Shown: in pieces, positions 27,382 through 35,903 of the stretch
How the letters are laid out: each line of letters starts with the position of its first letter
Numbering within the stretch: position 1 is the first letter of the stretch
Assembly: GCF_036885605.1 (NCBI RefSeq)
Contig: NZ_CP142523.1
Coordinates: 2,542,001 to 2,606,000 of the forward strand
DNA: 64,000 nucleotides
From: Janthinobacterium sp. TB1-E2
GTDB taxonomy: Bacteria > Pseudomonadota > Gammaproteobacteria > Burkholderiales > Burkholderiaceae_D
Reading direction: 5' to 3'
The notes under the pieces: generated by a model
Databases searched by the model: none
The model's input: only the letters and a program-made list of their open reading frames with translations
What the model was told of the DNA's origin: nothing
Program-made: the position numbers and the translations under genes

Positions 27382-29028
27382 ATGAATATCACCAAGCAAT
27401 TAATTCTGACCCTCACCATCGCCTTGCTGGCCCTGCTATTGCTGGGCGCCGGCGGCGCCATCCAGCTGCAGCGCGCCCAGGAGCGTTTTGACACTGTGCA
27501 AAACCGTATCATTCCCAGCATCCAGGGCTTGAATGCTGCCAAGGGTTTCCTTGCCGATTCGCGCCTGGCCGGCTACCGCCTGTCCGTGTTCTCGAATTTG
27601 GCCGACAAGACGGCGCTGGACAAGGCCGTGGCCGACGCCAACACGAATTTTGACAAGGTCATCGCCACCTACCGCGCCGAGCGCCTGTACGACGCGACGG
27701 ACAGCAAGATGCTCGACGCCGACCAGGCCGCCATGGAAGCCTACCGCCGCGCGCTGGCGCCATTCTTTGCCGCCGCCTACGCGGGCGACATGGATGGCGT
27801 GCGCGCCACCTTGCTCGCCGGCACGCCGCTGGCCATCACGGCCGCCGCAGCGAAAAAGAGCATGGATGACCATATCGCCTACAACAACAAGCTGGTCGAT
27901 GACGTGAAGGCGGAAAGCCTGGCCGCCTACGACACGGCGTTCAGCACCATGCTGGCCGTGCTGGGCGTGGCCGTGCTGCTGACAGGCGCGCTGGCCTGGC
28001 ATATCTACCGCACCATCAGCGGCGGCCTGGGCAATATCGAACATACATTGGAAAGAGTCAGCGCCTCGCTGGACCTGTCCGCCGCCATGCCCGTCGAGCG
28101 CATGGATGAAGTGGGCCGCACGGCCACGGCCTTCAACAAGTTCCTCGAGCGCATCGTCGGCGTGATCGCCACCGTGCGCGCTTCGGCCGATACGGTCAGC
28201 GTGGCGGCCGCGCAGATTTCCGCCGGCAACGCGGACCTGTCCGTGCGCACCGAGCAGCAGGCGTCGTCGCTGGAAGAAACGGCGTCCAGCCTGGAAGAGC
28301 TGACCTCGGCCGTGCGTCAGAATACGGACAATGCGCGCCAGGCGAATACCCTGGCCGTGTCCGCCTCGGACGTGGCACGCAAGGGTGGCGCCGTGGTGGC
28401 GCAAGTGGTGGGCACGATGGGGTCGATCAACGAATCGGCGAAGAAGATCGCCGACATTATCGGCGTGATCGACGGCATTGCCTTCCAAACCAATATTCTG
28501 GCGCTGAATGCGGCCGTCGAAGCGGCCCGTGCGGGCGAGCAGGGCCGTGGCTTCGCCGTGGTGGCCACCGAGGTGCGCAATCTGGCGCAACGCTCTGCGG
28601 CGGCCGCCAAGGAAATCAAAGGCTTGATCGAGGATTCCGTGGATAAAGTCAACACGGGCAGCGCGCTGGTCGATCAGGCGGGCGCGACGATGGAAGAAAT
28701 CGTCGCCAGCATCCGCCGCGTGACGGACATCATGGGCGACATCGCCAACGCCAGCCACGAGCAAAGCGCCGGCATCGAGCAAGTGAACCAGGCTATTTCA
28801 CAAATGGACCAGGTCACCCAGCAAAACGCGGCCCTGGTGGAAGAGGCCGCCGCCGCAGCATCCTCGCTGCAAGACCGCGCCGTCGAGCTGGTCGACGTGG
28901 TCGCCGTGTTCCGCCTGCGTGGCGATGCCCAAGGGAAGGCGTTGAAAGTGGCGGGCGGCTTGCCGGCGCCGGCAACAGCTGCCGCCAGCCGGCGGGTGGC
29001 GCTGCCGGGACGTAGTGCTCGCGGCTAA
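27382..29028 (+). CDS. Methyl-accepting chemotaxis protein
   Basis: 548 aa transmembrane chemoreceptor. TM1 at about residues 8-28, a four-helix-bundle type periplasmic sensor (30-190), TM2 near 193-212 (MLAVLGVAVLLTGALAWHIY), a HAMP domain and the cytoplasmic signalling coiled coil with the tip sequence IDGIAFQTNILALNAAVEAA around 370-390. No C-terminal NWETF-type CheR tether is visible. It would modulate CheA; the ligand is unknown. It is a single gene between the patatin-like gene and the convergent GFA gene. Confidence 0.92.
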   Translation: MNITKQLILTLTIALLALLLLGAGGAIQLQRAQERFDTVQNRIIPSIQGLNAAKGFLADSRLAGYRLSVFSNLADKTALDKAVADANTNFDKVIATYRAERLYDATDSKMLDADQAAMEAYRRALAPFFAAAYAGDMDGVRATLLAGTPLAITAAAAKKSMDDHIAYNNKLVDDVKAESLAAYDTAFSTMLAVLGVAVLLTGALAWHIYRTISGGLGNIEHTLERVSASLDLSAAMPVERMDEVGRTATAFNKFLERIVGVIATVRASADTVSVAAAQISAGNADLSVRTEQQASSLEETASSLEELTSAVRQNTDNARQANTLAVSASDVARKGGAVVAQVVGTMGSINESAKKIADIIGVIDGIAFQTNILALNAAVEAARAGEQGRGFAVVATEVRNLAQRSAAAAKEIKGLIEDSVDKVNTGSALVDQAGATMEEIVASIRRVTDIMGDIANASHEQSAGIEQVNQAISQMDQVTQQNAALVEEAAAAASSLQDRAVELVDVVAVFRLRGDAQGKALKVAGGLPAPATAAASRRVALPGRSARG

Positions 29029-29051
29029 ATCTTTTGACCGCTCCGGTTCAT

Positions 29052-29489
29052 TTAAGGGGCGGTATTAGGAAAAAAGCGCAGGTATCCAGCGATGTCAGGT
29101 CCGCCTCCAGCACTTTTGTCTTTTGGATGGAGTCGGCCTTCGTTGACTGCTACCTCTTCAAAGTCAAACGGACTGATTCCTTCCAGGCAGGCTACATTGA
29201 TCCCGAATTGATCGGGTTTTGACCGGCGTTGGTGATGTGTGTATATCCCGCATTTTGAGCAGAAATAGTGCTTCGCTTGCATGGTGTGAAACTGATAGAG
29301 GGTGAGCAATTCCTCTCCAGAAGTGATCTCTATATCCTGAAGCGCCGCAGAAACCGCTATCGCGCCGCGCATGCGGCAATAGGAGCAGTTGCAGCGCCTT
29401 GCTGTCTTGAGTCCGTCGCTAAGTCGAACTTGAAATCGTACAGATCCACAATGGCATGAACCTTGTAACTTCCCATCAGTACTGTTCAT
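29052..29489 (-). CDS. GFA (glutathione-dependent formaldehyde-activating) family protein
   Basis: 145 aa zinc protein of the GFA/CENP-V fold. Zinc-binding cysteines are visible: C12-H-C14, C33-x-C35-xx-C38 and C77-xx-C80, the normal order of the family. Most members have no proven function. Its stop is 23 bases from the stop of the convergent chemoreceptor gene. Confidence 0.85.
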   Translation of the reverse strand: MNSTDGKLQGSCHCGSVRFQVRLSDGLKTARRCNCSYCRMRGAIAVSAALQDIEITSGEELLTLYQFHTMQAKHYFCSKCGIYTHHQRRSKPDQFGINVACLEGISPFDFEEVAVNEGRLHPKDKSAGGGPDIAGYLRFFPNTAP

Positions 29490-29520
29490 TTTTTTCCTTT
29501 CAATGACGGCTTATGGCCGT

Positions 29521-29937
29521 TCAATCAAAGACAATCCGCTGCCCCAGCTCGAATTGATTCTCATGGCAATAAAACAGGATAAGCGGCGTGTCCTTCGAAT
29601 AGATCATCGCGTCGTCACGTGACGGCACAAAAATATCCGGCCAGTTCTCGATCAGGAACGCACTGCTGCAGACGAAGCATTCGTCTTCTCCAAACACCAC
29701 GACGACCTGCTGAATTCCCGGCATACGGGCACGTAACCAGCTGCTTGCGACGGCCACATCGTCTCCGGAGGCGAGCCGCTCGATTGAGTCAACGGTGTCA
29801 ACGTTCAGGCCCAGATGCGTCTTCGAGTCATGAAGACCAACCAAATCATAGGCACGGCGAGCTTCCTCGGCATCCAGCCAGGCAATATCGGCCGAGTGAT
29901 GCTGCAGCTCCTGAATCCTCCAATGTGTTGCATTCAT
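29521..29937 (-). CDS. Unknown small protein
   Basis: 138 aa protein that I do not recognise. It is acidic, has no signal peptide, and contains a hydrophobic strand-like stretch QQVVVVFGEDECFVCSSAFL near the middle, reminiscent of small immunity-type or SMI1-like proteins but without a decisive motif. The start is uncertain: ATG at 29937 is used, a TTG three codons upstream is possible, and neither has a strong ribosome binding site. It precedes the GFA gene by 31 bases on the same strand. Confidence 0.65.
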   Translation of the reverse strand: MNATHWRIQELQHHSADIAWLDAEEARRAYDLVGLHDSKTHLGLNVDTVDSIERLASGDDVAVASSWLRARMPGIQQVVVVFGEDECFVCSSAFLIENWPDIFVPSRDDAMIYSKDTPLILFYCHENQFELGQRIVFD

Positions 29938-30070
29938 AATTTTCAAAATCTAAGGGCTCTTGGCCAGCGTTTCTAGGGTAGCATCGTGCCCAGGTGTGGA
30001 TACATGCCTTGTCATTTGTTTGTACAGCCAGAATGCAATTATATTGATATTAATAGGGAGATACCCACTG

Positions 30071-30541
30071 ATGCAAATTGAAGAAAGCATCCACATTGCA
30101 GTCCCGCCCACGGTCGTCGATCAGATTTGGAGCGAGGTTGACCGATGGCATCAGTGGGATCCGGACACCAAGCAAGCCCGGCTCAATGGGCCATTTGCGG
30201 TGGGAACACATGGCCGTATCGTTCCCAGCAAGGGGATGGGCATTCCCATGCTCGTCACGGAGCGCTCCGCGGGCCGCTCGTTCACCGTCGAAGGCTACAT
30301 CCCTTTGTTCCGCATCCATTTCGAGCACACGGTGGTTGCCGCAGATGGCGGATCGGAAGTCGTTCACCGCGTGTGGTTTACGGGAGCGCTTGCCTTTTTG
30401 TTCGGGCCAGGCGTTGCCAGGCAAGTCCGGGACGGGCTTCCCAGGACGATGCGCTCGCTCAAGGCCTATGCCGAGAAGCGCAACAAGACTCCCCATGATG
30501 GTGAAGCGGCGGGGCCAGCGCGACAACAGCCTGATAGATAG
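30071..30541 (+). CDS. SRPBCC (polyketide cyclase/dehydrase-like) family protein
   Basis: 156 aa protein with the START-like ligand-binding fold: MQIEESIHIAVPPTVVDQIW, then VDRWHQWDPDTKQARLNGPF at the N-terminus and a C-terminal helix RQVRDGLPRTMRSLKAYAEK. Start at 30071 follows GGGAG at a normal distance; earlier in-frame ATGs give an unlikely extension. Such proteins bind hydrophobic small molecules; no specific function can be assigned. Confidence 0.8.
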   Translation: MQIEESIHIAVPPTVVDQIWSEVDRWHQWDPDTKQARLNGPFAVGTHGRIVPSKGMGIPMLVTERSAGRSFTVEGYIPLFRIHFEHTVVAADGGSEVVHRVWFTGALAFLFGPGVARQVRDGLPRTMRSLKAYAEKRNKTPHDGEAAGPARQQPDR

Positions 30542-30683
30542 TTTCCCCTCGTCAATTCCTTGCAAACTGCCGCGTCAAATTAACGTGCCGTTCCCCTCAT
30601 GATGGAATACAATTCTTGCGTGGCAGCCAGCTTGCCTGGCAATGCCGGGCACGGCGCCTTTGACCTCGGAAAGATGTTTGCTT

Positions 30684-31577
30684 ATGACTCTGCAGTTCCC
30701 CCTGCCGAATGTACCTCTTGCGCCTTGCGCGCCATCGAGTCGGTCCCAGCCACTCGGCTCCCTGTTTGCCCTGACCCTGTTCTGCCTGATTCCAGCCGCG
30801 TCCGTGATGGCGGCTGCGCCCGCCAGCAGCAGCGTCATGCTGGAAGAGCTGACGAGCACGGAGTTGCGCAGCCGTATCGACCACGGCGCCACGACCGTGT
30901 TGGTGCCGATAGGTGGCGTCGAGCAGAGCGGGCCGTATATCGCGCTGGGCAAGCACAATGTGCGCGCCGGGCTGCTGGCGCGGCAGATTGCGCAAAAGCT
31001 GGGCAATACCATCGTCGCGCCCGTCGTTTCCTATGTGCCCGAAGGCGCGATTGTACCGCCGGCCGGCCATATGCGCTTTGCCGGCACCATCTCGATACCG
31101 CCCGCCGCCTTCGAAGCCGTGCTGGAAGGGGCGGCCGCCAGCCTGCGCCAGCATGGTTTCCGCGACATCATCTTTCTCGGCGACCATGGCGGCTATCAAA
31201 AAAACGAGCAGAACGTAGCCAACAAGCTCAACCGTGCCTGGGGCAAAGCCGCCACCGCCAAGGATGCGCGCGCTTACGCCTTGCTCGACTACTATGACAT
31301 CACGCAATCGGCGTATATTGCCGAGCTGCAAAAGCGCGGCCACAGCAGCGCCGAGATCGGCCTGCATGCGGGCTTGGCGGACGCGGCGCTGATGCTGGCG
31401 ACGGACCCGTCGCTGGTGCGCAGCGAGGCCATGGCGCACGGACCCAAGCCCGGCGTGGCGGACGGCGTGCGCGGCGACGCCTCGCGGGCGACGGCTGAAC
31501 TGGGCCAGATCGGTATCAAGCTGCAGGTGGACACGTCGGTGGCTGCCATCAAGCAGCTGCTGCAACGTACTAAATAA
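30684..31577 (+). CDS. Secreted creatininase-like protein
   Basis: 297 aa protein of the creatininase family with an N-terminal export signal (SLFALTLFCLIPAASVMAAA, about residues 26-45). The family metal-binding stretch, normally E-x-H-G-x-H-x-P-x-x-T-D, reads EQSGPYIALGKHN starting at E80, so the histidine is serine and the aspartate is histidine. GDHGGYQKNE further on keeps a histidine. The divergent ligand set and periplasmic location make a classical creatinine amidohydrolase role unlikely. It lies 54 bases upstream of a secreted beta-propeller gene on the same strand. The start is chosen by the signal peptide; a weak GGAAAG precedes it. Confidence 0.75.
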   Translation: MTLQFPLPNVPLAPCAPSSRSQPLGSLFALTLFCLIPAASVMAAAPASSSVMLEELTSTELRSRIDHGATTVLVPIGGVEQSGPYIALGKHNVRAGLLARQIAQKLGNTIVAPVVSYVPEGAIVPPAGHMRFAGTISIPPAAFEAVLEGAAASLRQHGFRDIIFLGDHGGYQKNEQNVANKLNRAWGKAATAKDARAYALLDYYDITQSAYIAELQKRGHSSAEIGLHAGLADAALMLATDPSLVRSEAMAHGPKPGVADGVRGDASRATAELGQIGIKLQVDTSVAAIKQLLQRTK

Positions 31578-31631
31578 TTCCGCTGGAAGTGCTGAACTTC
31601 CAGCTTTTGCAACGAAACGACGCGAAATTAC

Positions 31632-32903
31632 ATGAAAAAATCTCAACGACGCACCATCGTCACCTTGTCCGCCCTGGCTGCCGCATTGGCCGGCCTGGGC
31701 GTGGCCAGCCAGGTCATCGGCGCCAGCACGCCGGCCCCGGCCGCCGTAGCGCCGGCCGCCGCCTATTCGCCGCTGCCGGGCATGCCGCCGCTGGTGGATC
31801 CGAAAAACGTGTACGGCAGCATCGCCAGCAGCAATATGAGCCCCGTCGTCAAGGATCATTTGCGCCGCGTCTACGTGCCCAATCTGCGCTCGAACGATGT
31901 GTACGTGATCGACCAGGAGAGCCTGAAAGTGGTCGACAAGTTCAAGGTCGGCAGCGGCCCGCAGCACGTCGTGCCGTCGTGGGACTTGCGCACCCTGTGG
32001 GTGGCGAACAATGCCGAGCGCACGGACAAGGGCAGCTTGACGCCAATCGACCCGTTGACGGGCAAGCCGGGCAAGGAAGTGCCCGTCGATGACCCCTACA
32101 ATATGTACTACACGCCCGATGGCAAGTCCGCCATCGTCGTGGCCGAAGCGCGCCACCGCCTCGATTTCCGCGATCCGAAGACCATGGCCGTGCAGTATTC
32201 GATCGACACGCCCCAGTGCGGCGGCATCAACCATGCGGACTTTTCGAATGACGGCCGCTACGCCATGTTCACCTGCGAGTTCGACGGCACCATCGCCAAG
32301 ATCGATCTGGTGGGCCGCAAGGTCGACGGCTACCTGAAATTGCAGATGCCGGCCAAGCGCTTTGCCGAGTCCGGTCCTGTGGGCGGCCCGGCGAATGAAA
32401 TCTGCAGCGTCAAGAAAGGCATGCCGCAAGACATACGGATCTCGCCAGACGGCAAGAAATTCTTTATCGCCGACATGGACGCCGACGGCGTGCACATCGT
32501 CGATGGCGCCACCCTGAAGGAAATCGGCTTCATCCAGACGGGCGTGGGCGCGCACGGTCTGTACCCTAGCCGTGACGGCAAAAAGTTGTACGTGGCCAAC
32601 CGCGGCACGCACCGCATCCATGGCAAGCCGAAGGGCAAGGGCAGCGTCAGCGTGATCGATTTCGCGACGGAAAAAGTCGTGTCGAACTGGCCGATACCCG
32701 GCGGCGGCAGCCCCGACATGGGCAATGTGTCCGCCGACGGCAAATATCTGTGGCTGTCCGGCCGTTTCGACGACGTGGTCTACCGCATCGATACGAACAG
32801 CGGCGACGTTGCCAAGGTCAAAGTCGGCCAGGAGCCGCACGGCCTGACCGTGTGGCCGCAGCCGGGCCGCTATTCGCTCGGCCATACGGGCAACCTGCGC
32901 TAG
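31632..32903 (+). CDS. Secreted YVTN-type beta-propeller protein
   Basis: 423 aa protein with a signal peptide (TLSALAAALAGLGVASQVIG) and repeated propeller blades of about 45 residues: RRVYVPNLRSNDVYVID, SWDLRTLWVANNAER, SPDGKKFFIADMDADGVHIV, SRDGKKLYVANRGTHR, SADGKYLWLSGRFDDVVYRI. YVTN-type propellers are binding or surface-layer scaffolds, sometimes quinoprotein-like. It follows the secreted creatininase-like gene and may act with it in the periplasm. Confidence 0.85.
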   Translation: MKKSQRRTIVTLSALAAALAGLGVASQVIGASTPAPAAVAPAAAYSPLPGMPPLVDPKNVYGSIASSNMSPVVKDHLRRVYVPNLRSNDVYVIDQESLKVVDKFKVGSGPQHVVPSWDLRTLWVANNAERTDKGSLTPIDPLTGKPGKEVPVDDPYNMYYTPDGKSAIVVAEARHRLDFRDPKTMAVQYSIDTPQCGGINHADFSNDGRYAMFTCEFDGTIAKIDLVGRKVDGYLKLQMPAKRFAESGPVGGPANEICSVKKGMPQDIRISPDGKKFFIADMDADGVHIVDGATLKEIGFIQTGVGAHGLYPSRDGKKLYVANRGTHRIHGKPKGKGSVSVIDFATEKVVSNWPIPGGGSPDMGNVSADGKYLWLSGRFDDVVYRIDTNSGDVAKVKVGQEPHGLTVWPQPGRYSLGHTGNLR

Positions 32904-33018
32904 GCTGGCGCATGGCGCTTCCTGGAGTAACTGCGGCGGATATACAGTCGTGATTGCCTAAAAAGCAATATTGGCGCATACTGTATTTTCTATTCCACTA
33001 CCTCCAGGGAGCGCCACC

Positions 33019-33390
33019 ATGATTCTTGATCACATCGGTTTGAATGTCAGCGATGCACAGGCCAGCAAGGCCTTCTTTTCGGCCGCCCTGGCGCCACTGG
33101 GCGTATCGGTGGTGATGGAAGAGCAGGGCTGGGTTGGCATGGGCAAGGATGGCAAGCCCGATTTCTGGTTCGGCGTGGGCGACAAGCCGCATGCCGGCAT
33201 GCATCTGGCCTTCGCGGCGGACAACCGCGCCCAGGTGGACGCATTCTACAAGGCCGCGCTGGAAGCGGGCGGCAAGGATAATGGCGCGCCAGGCATCCGC
33301 GCCCTGTACCACCCGAATTACTATGGCGCTTTCGTGCTGGGGCCCGATGGCCACAATGTCGAAGCCGTCTGCCACCGTCCCGAGTCTTGA
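33019..33390 (+). CDS. VOC (glyoxalase/bleomycin-resistance) superfamily protein
   Basis: 123 aa protein of the vicinal-oxygen-chelate fold: MILDHIGLNVSDAQASKAFF at the N-terminus, HLAFAADNRAQVDAFYKAAL in the middle and YGAFVLGPDGHNVEAVCH at the end, which match the paired beta-alpha-beta-beta-beta modules and metal-ligand positions (H5, H in the middle module, E near the end). Function could be lyase, isomerase or dioxygenase-like. ATG at 33019 follows AGGGAG by eight bases. Confidence 0.85.
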   Translation: MILDHIGLNVSDAQASKAFFSAALAPLGVSVVMEEQGWVGMGKDGKPDFWFGVGDKPHAGMHLAFAADNRAQVDAFYKAALEAGGKDNGAPGIRALYHPNYYGAFVLGPDGHNVEAVCHRPES

Positions 33391-33417
33391 CGCCGGGCAT
33401 TACCTGAAGAGAGCAGC

Positions 33418-33753
33418 ATGAAGCACAGCGCCACCCTGTTTGCCGACGATGCCGGCCGCTATGCCTACGTCAAAGCGGGTTTTTCCTGGCCGGCCCTGTT
33501 CCTGGGCTCGTTCTGGGCCGTCGCCAAGCGCCGCTGGTGGCTGTTGCTGCTCATGCTGGCGATGGATGCCTGCCTGTGGTTTGGCAGTCATCTCGCCACC
33601 GGAATGCGCATCGGCCCGATGATGCTGCTGATGGCCGGCGCGGAACTCAGTTACCTGCTGGCGCGTGGCTGGTATGGCAACCGCTGGCTGGAAGCCTCGC
33701 TGCGCAGCCATGGCTACAAGCCCGTCGTGCCAGGCACGGGCGCCGTTGGCTGA
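33418..33753 (+). CDS. DUF2628-type small membrane protein
   Basis: 111 aa membrane protein. The stretch AYVKAGFSWPALFLGSFWAV followed by AKRRWWLLLLML is typical of DUF2628 proteins, which have two or three membrane helices and no known function. Its start lies 27 bases behind the VOC gene, with GAAGAGAGC as ribosome binding site. Confidence 0.75.
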   Translation: MKHSATLFADDAGRYAYVKAGFSWPALFLGSFWAVAKRRWWLLLLMLAMDACLWFGSHLATGMRIGPMMLLMAGAELSYLLARGWYGNRWLEASLRSHGYKPVVPGTGAVG

Positions 33754-34027
33754 GCCTGCCTGGCACAAATTTCCCCCTCTGTTACTGACGTTTGCCAAGG
33801 GCAGGCTGTCCAGTACAAACTTTCTGCGCTGCCTGGCGCACCTTTGATCCAGATCATCCCTCACCTGTGGTGCTCACGTAGCCTTGGGACTCGCGTTGCA
33901 AAGCATCTTCCCACCAACCGGATATGTTTTTTCGCGTTTCGTGGCGTAGCCCGGCCGTCTGCCTATCCGTTCGACAGCCGGTGGTGCCGCCATATGTCCA
34001 CCCAACCGCTATTTAATGAGGAACTCC
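33754..34027. promoter_or_regulatory. Leader region of the phasin gene
   Basis: 274 bases without a gene between the DUF2628 gene and the phasin gene. It ends in GAGGAA, the phasin ribosome binding site. No clear promoter boxes or operators could be fixed by eye. Confidence 0.35.
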
Positions 34028-34663
34028 ATGTATCCATATTCCCGTAGTGTTACCCCCGCCGCCAAAAACCACCTGGAAGCACAACTGGCTTTCTTCAATG
34101 GCCTGTCGAAGTCGCTGTTTCAATCGATGCAGCAGTTCAGTGACCTGAATATGCAACTGGCGCAAGGCTTGCTGGAAGAAACCACGGTCACCAGCCAGAA
34201 CCTGCTGACGGTCGAGCGCGCTGAAGATGCGTTCCAGGTGGCTGCCGCATCGGGCCAGCCAGCCGCCGAGCAATTGCGCAAGTACCAGCAACAGGTGTCG
34301 CGCCTGGCCGCCGATACGCAGGTCGAACTGGCCAATGTGGCAGAGCGTCATGTGAATGAAACGAGCCGTACCGCCAAGGCCCTGGCCGAAGAAGTGGCCC
34401 GCACCGCTTCGGAAGAAACGGAGAAAAACGTGCGCAAGCAGCAGGAAGCGATGCAGCGCATGGCTGAACCGTTCCAGGCTTATCAGCAAAACGGCGCCAA
34501 CCGCGACCAGCAACGTGGTGCGCAAAGCCGTGACGGTCAAAGCCTGCAAAGCGCCAGCCACCAGGGCAGCCAGCAGTCGGCCGGCAGCGAAGGCTCGGCC
34601 AGCGGCAGCGCCTCGCAAGCGGGCTCTGCACAAAGCAAGAGCGGCGCCAGCCGCAAAGAGTAA
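34028..34663 (+). CDS. phaP: Phasin (PHA granule-associated protein)
   Basis: 211 aa phasin. The N-terminal ~140 residues are a long amphipathic helical region typical of PhaP (NHLEAQLAFFNGLSKSLFQS then MQQFSDLNMQLAQGLLEETT), and the last ~60 residues are a low-complexity tail rich in Gln, Ser, Gly and Ala. It coats polyhydroxyalkanoate granules and controls their size. ATG at 34028 follows GAGGAACTCC. No other PHA gene lies in the window. Confidence 0.88.
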   Translation: MYPYSRSVTPAAKNHLEAQLAFFNGLSKSLFQSMQQFSDLNMQLAQGLLEETTVTSQNLLTVERAEDAFQVAAASGQPAAEQLRKYQQQVSRLAADTQVELANVAERHVNETSRTAKALAEEVARTASEETEKNVRKQQEAMQRMAEPFQAYQQNGANRDQQRGAQSRDGQSLQSASHQGSQQSAGSEGSASGSASQAGSAQSKSGASRKE

Positions 34664-34757
34664 GCACGAGGCTGCTTGCAGCTGAGCCGCATCGCGAGGG
34701 CCGAGCCTTGCTATGCGGCCAGACGGCACGCGGTATCGTGCGTATTGGTTCAGGCAG

Positions 34758-34787
34758 AACGCCCGCCCTTCACGGGGCGGGCGTTTT
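34758..34787 (+). terminator. Rho-independent terminator behind the phasin gene
   Basis: Stem AACGCCCGCCC/GGGCGGGCGTT (34758-34768 and 34775-34785) followed by TTTTG on the + strand. It lies 95 bases behind the phasin stop. Its distal half also encodes the last residues of the converging esterase gene. Confidence 0.8.
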
Positions 34788-35798
34788 GTCGTAGGCGTGC
34801 GGCTCAGGCGCCGGCATGGCCGCGCCAGATACGTGAGGCTGCAAGGCTATGCCTGCCGGCAAGGCTGTATTGGACAAGACCGCGGACAAGACTGCGGACG
34901 AGGCCGCGTCACCGCTCCCGGTCCCGCTGTTCGCATCGATGAAGGCGCTGACGGCATCCAGGGTGGGTGCCAGCCCGCGCAAGGGGCCGGCCAGCGTGGC
35001 GACCAGGGTGGCGTGGCCCACGTGGTCGAAATAGGTTTCCGTCACGGGCCGGTGCAGCGCCCGCAAGGCGCTGGCCAGGCCGCCCGTGTTGCGTTGCGGA
35101 TTGACCAGCTTGTCCTTGCCGGGCAGCGGGGCGATTAGCAGGGCGGGCGGGGCGTCGGCCGTCACATGGTGGATGGGCTGCGAAGCGGCGGGCGTGTCCG
35201 GGTAAAAGAAGACGGGCCGGGTGATGATATTTTCGATGGGCAGGAAATCATAGGGGCCGGCCAAGCCTATCCAGCCCCGCAAGTCGTGCGGGCGCATGCC
35301 GTGGCGCGCCAGCAGGCTGGCGTCGAGCGCCAGCATGGCCGCGTTGTAGGCACCGGCGCTATGGCCCATGACGAACAGGCGCGTCGGGTCGCCGCCATGG
35401 CGGCGCGATTCCATCGCGGCCCAGGCTACGGCGCGAGCCGCATCCTGCAAGATCTCGGGGTAGTGCACGTCCGGATACAACCGGTAATCGGCGATCACGG
35501 CCAGGTAGCCGCGCGCCGCGAGCGCGTGGCCGACGAAGGCATAGTCGGCGCGTTCGCCCGTCGTCCAGTTACCGCCATAAAAGAACACCACGACGGGCAC
35601 GGGTCCCGTGCGGGCCTTGGGGGCATACACGTCGAGTTTCTGCCGTGGCAGGGGGCCGTAGGCCAGGCCCCGCGTCACTTGCGAGGCGCTGCCGGACGAC
35701 AAGGCATTGATGGCGGTCAAGGGCGAGCAGGCGGCCAGGCCGGCAGCGAGCGGGATGGCCGCCAGCACGCCGAGCAGGGTGGTGCGCAGGATCGTCAT
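34770..35798 (-). CDS. Lipoprotein alpha/beta-hydrolase (esterase)
   Basis: 342 aa hydrolase with a lipoprotein signal (lipobox LAAC, C24), so it is anchored in an envelope membrane. The oxyanion region is FFYGGNW at 72-78 and the nucleophile elbow GHSAG at 145-149 (S147); a late FDHVGHATL supplies the histidine. Architecture resembles carboxylesterases of the BD-FAE/ Aes type. Start at 35798 follows GGGAGCTTGC. The C-terminal ~45 residues are a low-complexity tail, and the gene ends inside the terminator stem of the converging phasin gene. Confidence 0.88.
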   Translation of the reverse strand: MTILRTTLLGVLAAIPLAAGLAACSPLTAINALSSGSASQVTRGLAYGPLPRQKLDVYAPKARTGPVPVVVFFYGGNWTTGERADYAFVGHALAARGYLAVIADYRLYPDVHYPEILQDAARAVAWAAMESRRHGGDPTRLFVMGHSAGAYNAAMLALDASLLARHGMRPHDLRGWIGLAGPYDFLPIENIITRPVFFYPDTPAASQPIHHVTADAPPALLIAPLPGKDKLVNPQRNTGGLASALRALHRPVTETYFDHVGHATLVATLAGPLRGLAPTLDAVSAFIDANSGTGSGDAASSAVLSAVLSNTALPAGIALQPHVSGAAMPAPEPHAYDKTPAP

Positions 35799-35903
35799 GC
35801 AAGCTCCCGATGGTGGTGGATGATGCTTGCAGTGTAGGCCAGGCTGGGCAGGGCGCACATGGGAAAGTTGCTCTCTGGCATAGATAAATGTTGCATGCGT
35901 CAA

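Noticed and set aside
29034..29222. 62-codon + strand frame behind the chemoreceptor gene
   Set aside because: It lies antisense to the GFA gene, whose cysteine motifs are clear.
30597..32885. A 762-codon open frame on the - strand opposite the creatininase-like and propeller genes
   Set aside because: It has no domain, no ribosome binding site and an Arg/His/Gln/Ala-rich composition typical of antisense frames in GC-rich genes. The + strand genes have signal peptides and family motifs.
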